From: Bacteroidia bacterium | GTDB lineage: Bacteria > Bacteroidota > Bacteroidia > Bacteroidales > Prolixibacteraceae | Direction of reading: 5' to 3' | Assembly: GCA_026391315.1 (NCBI GenBank) | Contig: JAPLDT010000056.1 | Coordinates: forward strand, 1 to 39,371 | DNA length: 39,371 nucleotides | Shown: positions 33,884 through 39,371 of the stretch, piece by piece | How the letters are laid out: the number at the start of each line of letters is the position of its first letter | Numbering within the stretch: position 1 is the stretch's first letter | The notes under the pieces: generated by a model | The model's input: the letters and a program-made list of their open reading frames with translations, nothing else | Database searches by the model: none | Told to the model about the DNA's origin: nothing | Position numbers and translations under genes: made by a program

Positions 33884-36076
33884 TTATTTGAGGTTCTCCT
33901 GTAAAAATTCGTCAAACATGGTATAGAGGTGCCTTGTAGTGTTTCCGCCACGGATCCCATGGTTGCGGTTGTTGTACGACATCATCCTGAACTGGATCCC
34001 TGCCTGCACCATCGCCTCAGCAAACTCGATTGTATTCTGGTAATGAACGTTGTCGTCGGCAGTACCGGCCACCAACAACAGTTTTCCTTTGATACCCTTG
34101 GCTAGCTTGATGGGTGAGTTTTGGTCGTAACCCTCAGGATTCTGACTCGGTAGCCCCATGTAGCGCTCTGTATAAACGGTATCATAAAAATAATGGCTGA
34201 TCACCGGCGCTACCGCGATGGCTGCACGGATCAGGTCACCCCCTTTGCAGAGTGTCATGGCCGAGATGAAACCGCCGTAACTCCAGCCCCAAATGGCAAT
34301 CTTCTTCGCATCCACATACGATTGTTTTGACAGGTAGCGGGCCGCTTCGACCTGGTCGTTCGATTCGAGGTTGCCTAACTGACCATAGGTGCATTTGCGG
34401 AACTCCTCACCTCTTGCACCGGTTCCGCGCGGATCGACACAAACCATCAGGTAACCTTGCTGAGCAATATACGTGTCCCAGTTGACTGAAAAAACATCGA
34501 GCACCTGTTGAGAATTGGGACCACTATATTGGGTCATTAAAACAGGATATTTGGCTCCCGGATTAAACGGTACCGGCTTGATCATCCAGCCATTCAATTC
34601 AACGCCTTCTGATGTGGTAAATTTGAAAAACTCCTTCTGCGGCAACTGCATTCCGGCTAGCTTCCCTTTCAGAACAGAGTTATCCTCCAGTACCCTGATC
34701 TGCTTACCGGAAATTTCGTGCAAAGTCACCAGATTGGGGGTAGAAATATTGCTGAAGGTATTGACGTAATATTTGAACCCTTTGCTGAAATCGACATTGT
34801 TGGTGCCTGCCTGTGTCGATAGCATCACCCTTTTCTTTTTGTCGAGCGAGATGCCATATACTTCGCGTTGCATTGGCACAACGGCAGAAGCCTGGTAGTA
34901 AAAGAATTGCTTCACCTGGTCGTACCCGTAAAATTTGATGACATCCCAATTTCCTTCTGTCAGTTGTTTGACTTTTACGCCATTCATATCGTAGAGATAG
35001 AGGTGCTTAAAGCCATTCTGTTCACTAAGTACCACGAAGCTTTTGTTATCGTCCAGAAATTGAAAATTATCCAGAAAATCGGTTTCGAGGTAACGGCTGT
35101 TCTTTTCTGTATAAATCAGGCGGCTGTCTCCAGTATTGGGATTGGCAAAAAGCAGTTCCAGCTTGTTTTGCAGGCGGTTCATGCGAAAGATCCCCAGATC
35201 TGTGCCGCTGTTGGTCCAGGAGATTTTTGGCAGATAATTATCAGTCTCTTTGCCGGTTTCCATCTGGATGTTGTGGCCACTTTTCACATCATACACCCAA
35301 ATCTGAACGATGGAGTTCTTCTCCCCTGCCTTGGGATATTTGAAGCTATATTCACCAGGGTACAATTTATTTTCTTTGTGCTCGGGCGCCATTCCTTTGT
35401 ACATAGGCATGTGATAGAAGGGAACCTGCTCTTCATCGAATTTCATGTAAGCCAGCTGTTTACTGTCGGGCGACCATTCAAATCCGCGGTTGAACTCAAA
35501 CTCCTCCTCGTAAACCCAGTCGGGCGCGCCATTGATGATTTTGTTGAACTCACCGTCGTTGGTTACCTGACGCTCTGTTCCAAAACGAAGGCTCTTGACG
35601 AAAAGGTTGTTTTTGCGAACAAATGCCACCCGTTCACCATCCGGCGAAAAGGTTGCCAGCTGCTGTTCTCCCCCATTGGAAAGCCGTGAGAGTTCCTTTG
35701 TCACAAAATTGTAAACAAAATAATTGGCTGTAAAGGACCTGCGGTAGATGGGTTTGCGGTCGGTCATCAGCAATACCCGGGTTTCGTCGCTGCTGAACTG
35801 ATAATCCGAGATGGATTTGAGCGAGTCGTTTTTCAAGGAAGAAATATCCAGGACAGATGCTACCTTTTCTCCTGTTTTATAACTGTATTTCACGATCTCT
35901 TTCCCCATATTCTCGAGGGTGGTGTAATTCAGTCCGTCGTTTAGGGAAGCCAGACCATATACGGCTTTTTGTCCGTAAGTCCTTTTGATGACCACATCTT
36001 CGAGCGTCAGCTTTTGAGCCTGCAGACCTAGGGTTGCCAGTAAAACCAGGAAAAAGAAGGAATACTTTTTTAGCAT
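33884..36076 (-). CDS. Dipeptidyl peptidase IV-like serine peptidase (S9B)
   Basis: 730 residues with signal peptide MLKKYSFFFLVLLATLGLQA. It removes X-Pro dipeptides from peptide N-termini in the periplasm. The beta-propeller (about 40-480) carries DWVYEEEFEF, where the two Glu residues hold the substrate N-terminus. The hydrolase domain has the nucleophile in WGWSYGGFIS (Ser599), the Asp in GTADDNVHYQ and the His in NRNHGIRGG (His706). Length and all catalytic parts are intact. Together with the prolyl oligopeptidase at 22041 it makes two proline-specific S9 enzymes in one window. Confidence 0.95.
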   Translation of the reverse strand: MLKKYSFFFLVLLATLGLQAQKLTLEDVVIKRTYGQKAVYGLASLNDGLNYTTLENMGKEIVKYSYKTGEKVASVLDISSLKNDSLKSISDYQFSSDETRVLLMTDRKPIYRRSFTANYFVYNFVTKELSRLSNGGEQQLATFSPDGERVAFVRKNNLFVKSLRFGTERQVTNDGEFNKIINGAPDWVYEEEFEFNRGFEWSPDSKQLAYMKFDEEQVPFYHMPMYKGMAPEHKENKLYPGEYSFKYPKAGEKNSIVQIWVYDVKSGHNIQMETGKETDNYLPKISWTNSGTDLGIFRMNRLQNKLELLFANPNTGDSRLIYTEKNSRYLETDFLDNFQFLDDNKSFVVLSEQNGFKHLYLYDMNGVKVKQLTEGNWDVIKFYGYDQVKQFFYYQASAVVPMQREVYGISLDKKKRVMLSTQAGTNNVDFSKGFKYYVNTFSNISTPNLVTLHEISGKQIRVLEDNSVLKGKLAGMQLPQKEFFKFTTSEGVELNGWMIKPVPFNPGAKYPVLMTQYSGPNSQQVLDVFSVNWDTYIAQQGYLMVCVDPRGTGARGEEFRKCTYGQLGNLESNDQVEAARYLSKQSYVDAKKIAIWGWSYGGFISAMTLCKGGDLIRAAIAVAPVISHYFYDTVYTERYMGLPSQNPEGYDQNSPIKLAKGIKGKLLLVAGTADDNVHYQNTIEFAEAMVQAGIQFRMMSYNNRNHGIRGGNTTRHLYTMFDEFLQENLK

Positions 36077-36154
36077 GATTCAGATTATAAAAAGATTACA
36101 AATTAAAAATTACAGATTACAAATGAATCAACATTAGATTAGTTACCTGAATGG

Positions 36155-36182
36155 CAACAAATTGCTTCGCTACCAATGACGG
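36155..36182. repeat. Partial repeat of the AGATTGCTTCG...CAATGACGG type
   Basis: GCAACAAATTGCTTCGCTAC then CAATGACGG is a shortened relative of the left end of the element at 36271-36462. The 36077-36615 gap holds no gene apart from these repeats and the thrS promoter. Confidence 0.55.
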
Positions 36183-36270
36183 AAACATATCACCTGTCAT
36201 AATTGGCATTGTGCGACGATCAATTATCAAATATTGTCATAACCGGCTCTCCGTGTATTTGTCTGACTAC

Positions 36271-36462
36271 CAACAGATTGCTTCGTCGTTCCTCCTCGCA
36301 ATGACGGTATGCTGTTGATTTTGTGAGGGTGGAGAGAAGGAGGAGGGCGACAATTCTGCTATTACCGAAAACTGATGACCCTCCTCCTTCTCTCCACCCT
36401 CACCTCCAAAAAAATGATCCGTCATTGCGAACACGAGGCACGAAGTGTGAAGCAATCTGTTG
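36271..36462. mobile_element. MITE-like element with nested inverted repeats
   Basis: Outer ends: CAACAGATTGCTT (36271-36283) and AAGCAATCTGTTG (36450-36462). Next inner pair: GCAATGACGG (36298-36307) and CCGTCATTGC (36419-36428). Core: a perfect 25-bp pair at 36323-36347 and 36379-36403, left arm GTGAGGGTGGAGAGAAGGAG then GAGGG, all purine but one T pair of positions, with a 31-base loop. The outer sequences belong to a widespread intergenic repeat type. No transposase is present. Confidence 0.75.
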
Positions 36463-36586
36463 CCACATCACAACACCAAATGCATCCAAAAATAGAAAAT
36501 AATCCCTCCCGATCGGAGCGATTTCCTGGTAAGGGGTAAAAAAAATGCTGATTGCGAAATCTTTCGAACACAAAGATCAAAATAGA

Positions 36587-36618
36587 TTTGATGAAACGGT
36601 GGAAGTTCGCTAATTTTG
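36587..36618 (+). promoter_or_regulatory. Bacteroidota housekeeping promoter of the thrS cluster
   Basis: TTTG at 36587-36590, 20 bp, TAATTTTG at 36611-36618: a perfect match to TTTG-N19/20-TAnnTTTG. Transcription would begin near 36624-36626, so the TTG at 36616 cannot be used from this promoter. Confidence 0.75.
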
Positions 36619-38433
36619 CACCTTCATATAAAAATCAAATCGGATGCGTCGATCAAATTGCATACCTGGGACGACAAAGAGGGACGCGATACATTCTGGC
36701 ACTCATCGGCCCATATTATGGCTGAGGCCATCGAGGCATACCTTCCGGGTACGAAATTCGGCATTGGCCCATCCATCGACAATGGGTTCTATTACGATAT
36801 TGATCTTCCTGAAGGTCAGACATTAACAGATAAAGACCTCATTGAGATTGAGAAGAAGATGATGGATCTGGCGCGTACCAAATCAGACATCGTCAGATCT
36901 GAAATTTCAAAAGAAGAGGCGTTAAAATTATTCGCACAAAAAGGCGACCCCTATAAACAGGAGCTGATTTCAGAACTGACAGACGGGACCATTACCCTCT
37001 ACCGGCAAGGTAATTTCACCGATCTGTGCCGCGGTCCGCACCTTCCGAATACCGGATATATCAAAGCCCTTAAGCTAACCAGTATTGCCGGGGCCTACTG
37101 GCGTGGCAGCGAAAAAAATAAGATGCTGACCCGTGTTTATGGCATCACCTTCCCCAAACAAAAGTTGCTCGAAGAGTACCTTGTGCTGATGGAAGAGGCC
37201 AAAAAGCGCGACCACCGCAAGATCGGGAAAGAGATGGAACTCTTCATGATCTCGCAGGAGGTGGGCCAGGGACTGCCCATGTGGTTGCCCAAAGGCGCCA
37301 TGTTGCGTGAACAGCTTGAGAAATTTCTGAAAGGCGTTCAGAAGAAATTCGGATACGACCAGGTGATCACGCCGCACATCGGCGATGTGAAACTATACAA
37401 GAAATCGGGCCATTACGAAAAATACGGCAAAGACTCATTTCAGGTCATCAAAACACCGACCGAAGGCGAAGAGTACCTGCTGAAACCAATGAACTGCCCC
37501 CACCACTGTGAAATCTTCCGTTTCAAACCCCGATCCTACAAAGACCTTCCCCTTAGATTGGCCGAATTTGGCACCGTTTACCGCTACGAACAGAGTGGCG
37601 AATTGCACGGATTGACCCGCGTTCGCGGATTTACGCAGGATGATGCGCACATCTTCTGCCGTCCGGACCAGTTGAAAGAGGAATTTTTGAAGGTGATCGA
37701 CATTGTCTTTATCATCTTCAAGGCTTTGAATTTTGAAAACTATACGGCTCAGATCTCCTTGCGGGATCCATCCAACAAAGAAAAATACATCGGATCAGAC
37801 GAAAACTGGGAAAAAGCGGAACGTTCCATTATCGAGGCGTGTGCCGAGAAAGGGCTGAATACCGTTACCGAACTAGGCGAAGCCGCCTTCTACGGTCCAA
37901 AGTTAGATTTCATGGTAAAGGACGCCATCGGCAGAAGCTGGCAGCTGGGAACCATTCAGGTAGATTACAACCTTCCCGAGCGTTTCGAACTGGAGTACAT
38001 AGGCGCCGACGACAAGCGTCACCGTCCGGTGATGATCCATCGCGCACCGTTTGGATCGATGGAACGTTTCTGCGCAGTACTGATTGAGCACACGGCAGGG
38101 AAATTTCCGATTTGGCTCACACCCGACCAGGTGGTTGTGTTGCCCATCAGTGAAAAGTACAACGATTATGCACAAAAAGTTTCAGAATATCTAAATAATT
38201 CCGATATTCGCACCGTCGTTGACGAGCGTAACGAAAAGATAGGCAGGAAAATCCGTGACAACGAGATGAAACGTATACCTTATCTGCTCATCGTCGGCGA
38301 AAAAGAGAGCGAATCTGAGACTGTGGCCGTTCGTCGTCAGGGTGAAGGCGATCAGGGTACTGTTTCTTTAATCGAGTTCAAAGAGATGATCCAAAAAGAG
38401 GTCAAATCTATTCTGGCAGAATTGTACAATTAG
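36616..38433 (+). CDS. thrS: Threonine-tRNA ligase lacking the N-terminal TGS domain
   Basis: It charges tRNA-Thr. The SAD editing region ([44 protein letters not shown]), the class II core ([23 protein letters not shown] with the zinc Cys, [11 protein letters not shown]) and the anticodon-binding end are all present. The usual N-terminal TGS domain (about 50 residues, starting MIKITFPDG) is missing. The frame opens only at TTG 36616, inside the promoter -7 box. The natural-looking ATG at 36644 is out of frame, and the next in-frame start is TTG 36658. Total 605 residues against about 645 in relatives. The gene may have lost 150-180 bp by deletion, or the assembly may have. It heads the thrS-infC-rpmI-rplT cluster. 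Confidence 0.9.
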   Translation: MHLHIKIKSDASIKLHTWDDKEGRDTFWHSSAHIMAEAIEAYLPGTKFGIGPSIDNGFYYDIDLPEGQTLTDKDLIEIEKKMMDLARTKSDIVRSEISKEEALKLFAQKGDPYKQELISELTDGTITLYRQGNFTDLCRGPHLPNTGYIKALKLTSIAGAYWRGSEKNKMLTRVYGITFPKQKLLEEYLVLMEEAKKRDHRKIGKEMELFMISQEVGQGLPMWLPKGAMLREQLEKFLKGVQKKFGYDQVITPHIGDVKLYKKSGHYEKYGKDSFQVIKTPTEGEEYLLKPMNCPHHCEIFRFKPRSYKDLPLRLAEFGTVYRYEQSGELHGLTRVRGFTQDDAHIFCRPDQLKEEFLKVIDIVFIIFKALNFENYTAQISLRDPSNKEKYIGSDENWEKAERSIIEACAEKGLNTVTELGEAAFYGPKLDFMVKDAIGRSWQLGTIQVDYNLPERFELEYIGADDKRHRPVMIHRAPFGSMERFCAVLIEHTAGKFPIWLTPDQVVVLPISEKYNDYAQKVSEYLNNSDIRTVVDERNEKIGRKIRDNEMKRIPYLLIVGEKESESETVAVRRQGEGDQGTVSLIEFKEMIQKEVKSILAELYN

Positions 38434-38451
38434 TCGGTATTAACTAAAAAT

Positions 38452-38457
38452 AGGAGG
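38452..38457 (+). promoter_or_regulatory. Strong Shine-Dalgarno sequence for infC
   Basis: AGGAGG lies 8 bases before an ATA codon. Such sequences are rare in Bacteroidota, and none of the other starts I examined here has one. It fixes the likely infC start. Confidence 0.65.
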
Positions 38458-38465
38458 ATAAAGCC

Positions 38466-39026
38466 ATAGCAGTTATCAGGACCAAGGGGCCAAGAGCTCC
38501 AAAAGAGGAAGAGAAATCATTGTTTCGGATCAATCACCAGATTCGTGTTCCGGAAGTAAGGCTGGTTGGCGACAATGTTGAGCCACAGGGTGTTTACAAA
38601 ATCCAGGATGCTCTTCGGAAGGCCGATGAAATGGAGCTCGATTTGGTTGAAATTTCACCCAACGCAGAACCACCTGTTTGCAGGATTGTTGATTACCAGA
38701 AGTTCATCTATGCTCAGAAAAAGAAGCAGAAAGAACTGAAGGCAAAGGCGGTCAAGATCATCGTGAAAGAGATCAGGTTCGGTCCCAATACAGACGAACA
38801 TGATTACAATTTTAAATTAAAACATGCCGAAAAGTTCCTTCAGGATGGTGCAAAAGTGAAAGCTTATGTATTTTTCAAGGGACGTTCGATACTTTATAAT
38901 GAGCAAGGGGAGATTTTATTGCTTCGCTTTGCCAACGCACTGGAAGATTTCGGAAAAGTTGAACAACTGCCGAAACTTGAAGGTAAAAGGATGACCATAT
39001 TTATTTCGCCCAAAAAGAAAAAGTAA
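38466..39026 (+). CDS. infC: Translation initiation factor IF-3, probable ATA start
   Basis: IF-3 binds the 30S subunit and checks start codons. [20 protein letters not shown] and [20 protein letters not shown] form the N-domain, and [20 protein letters not shown] with VFFKGRSI the C-domain. After an in-frame stop at 38451 there is no ATG, GTG or TTG until TTG 38520, which would cut off conserved-looking residues [19 protein letters not shown] at 38466, 8 bases after AGGAGG, gives a 186-residue protein. infC uses AUU or similar codons in many bacteria for self-repression by IF-3, so a non-standard start fits. It lies between thrS and rpmI. Confidence 0.9.
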   Translation: MAVIRTKGPRAPKEEEKSLFRINHQIRVPEVRLVGDNVEPQGVYKIQDALRKADEMELDLVEISPNAEPPVCRIVDYQKFIYAQKKKQKELKAKAVKIIVKEIRFGPNTDEHDYNFKLKHAEKFLQDGAKVKAYVFFKGRSILYNEQGEILLLRFANALEDFGKVEQLPKLEGKRMTIFISPKKKK

Positions 39027-39046
39027 TTTAAAACAGTTAGACAGAG

Positions 39047-39244
39047 ATGCCTAAAATGAAAACGAATTCCGGCGCAAAAAAACGCTTCAAGCTGACCGGA
39101 AGTGGAAGCATCAAAAGGAAACACGCTTACAAAAGTCATATTCTGACCAAGAAAAGCACCAAACGCAAACGCAACCTGACCCATTGGGGTATGGTAGCCG
39201 ATGTTGACGTAGCCCATGTAAAAAGGCTGCTCGCATTGAAGTAG
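39047..39244 (+). CDS. rpmI: 50S ribosomal protein L35
   Basis: 65 residues: [20 protein letters not shown] and the basic centre [20 protein letters not shown] are the L35 pattern; it ends VKRLLALK. It is 20 bp after infC and 92 bp before rplT in the conserved infC-rpmI-rplT order. In many bacteria, L20 represses this operon by binding mRNA near rpmI; I see no clear binding structure here. Confidence 0.96.
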   Translation: MPKMKTNSGAKKRFKLTGSGSIKRKHAYKSHILTKKSTKRKRNLTHWGMVADVDVAHVKRLLALK

Positions 39245-39336
39245 GGTTCCTTGAAATAATTAATATTGTTAACCGGGGAATGTGCCCACAAGTATCCTGA
39301 AATATCGGGATCGCCATTGTCCTAAAATTTGTAAAA

Positions 39337-39371
39337 ATGCCAAGATCAGTCAATCACGTCGCCTCGAGGGC
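39337..39371 (+). CDS. rplT: 50S ribosomal protein L20, first residues only
   Basis: ATG 39337 opens MPRSVNHVASR and runs off the window end. This matches the start of L20, and the position directly after rpmI is the universal one. Only 11 complete codons are visible. Confidence 0.88.
   Translation, partial: MPRSVNHVASR

Noticed and set aside
34868-35689. 273-residue frame antisense to the DPP IV gene
   Set aside because: It lies wholly opposite a gene with all its catalytic motifs, and its product has no recognisable pattern.
36267-36455. 62-residue minus-strand frame before thrS
   Set aside because: It is a translation of the nested inverted-repeat element, including its hairpin, and not a protein family.
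36644-36826. Small protein starting at ATG 36644
   Set aside because: It overlaps ThrRS in another frame and lacks any family match; ThrRS conservation is decisive. The ATG is kept only as a clue to a deletion.

Overview
The window looks like a chromosomal segment of an anaerobic or facultative member of the Bacteroidota, probably Bacteroidales/Marinilabiliales-like. The grounds are a SusC/SusD pair, TonB proteins of the Bacteroidota type, lipoproteins with relaxed lipoboxes, promoters of the TTTG-N19/20-TAnnTTTG kind, a general lack of Shine-Dalgarno sequences, and an NADH-linked [FeFe] hydrogenase. No species can be named from the sequence alone.

Layout. (1) 1-7951, minus strand: a glycan-uptake locus with a GH92 alpha-mannosidase-like enzyme, a PKD-domain lipoprotein, a SusC-like TonB receptor and a SusD-like lipoprotein broken by an in-frame TGA. 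(2) 8305-8991: a membrane pyrophosphatase (hppA) relic in which the start of the protein is fused in frame to its very end. (3) 9227-15626: a dihydroorotate-dehydrogenase-like flavoprotein with its own terminator, then hydC-hydB-hydA and the maturase hydG. (4) 15627-16331: a dense patch of inverted repeats. (5) 16332-21943: exbB-exbD-exbD-tonB, a PstS-like solute-binding lipoprotein and a TPR protein, likely one operon. (6) 22041-24200: a secreted prolyl oligopeptidase, followed by a seven-unit 51-bp tandem array and a truncated REP-associated (IS200-like, Y1) transposase. (7) 25036-28982: a TlpA-like lipoprotein on the minus strand, then DUF6132, thioredoxin lipoprotein, DUF2892, thioredoxin and a 4Fe-4S membrane protein. 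(8) 29072-33568: a GH3 lipoprotein, an unrecognised secreted protein and a MarC-family protein. (9) tRNA-Leu(CAG) and a DPP IV-like peptidase (minus). (10) 36271-39371: a nested inverted-repeat element, then thrS-infC-rpmI-rplT, a classic translation cluster.

How the genes fit together. SusCD and GH92 would capture and trim mannose-rich glycans, and the ExbBD-TonB set could energise SusC. Two S9 peptidases and the GH3 enzyme extend periplasmic or surface digestion of peptides and sugars. The hydrogenase would dispose of fermentation electrons as H2.

Most noteworthy: a 78-79 bp sequence is repeated almost unchanged immediately upstream of three unrelated exported-protein genes (SusC, prolyl oligopeptidase, thioredoxin lipoprotein). 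There are several families of palindromic, REP-like or MITE-like repeats, one beside a transposase remnant. Several genes carry lesions: susD-like, hppA, thrS without its TGS domain, the transposase, and a signal-peptide stub. These may be real decay or assembly faults. infC appears to start at ATA behind a rare strong Shine-Dalgarno sequence.
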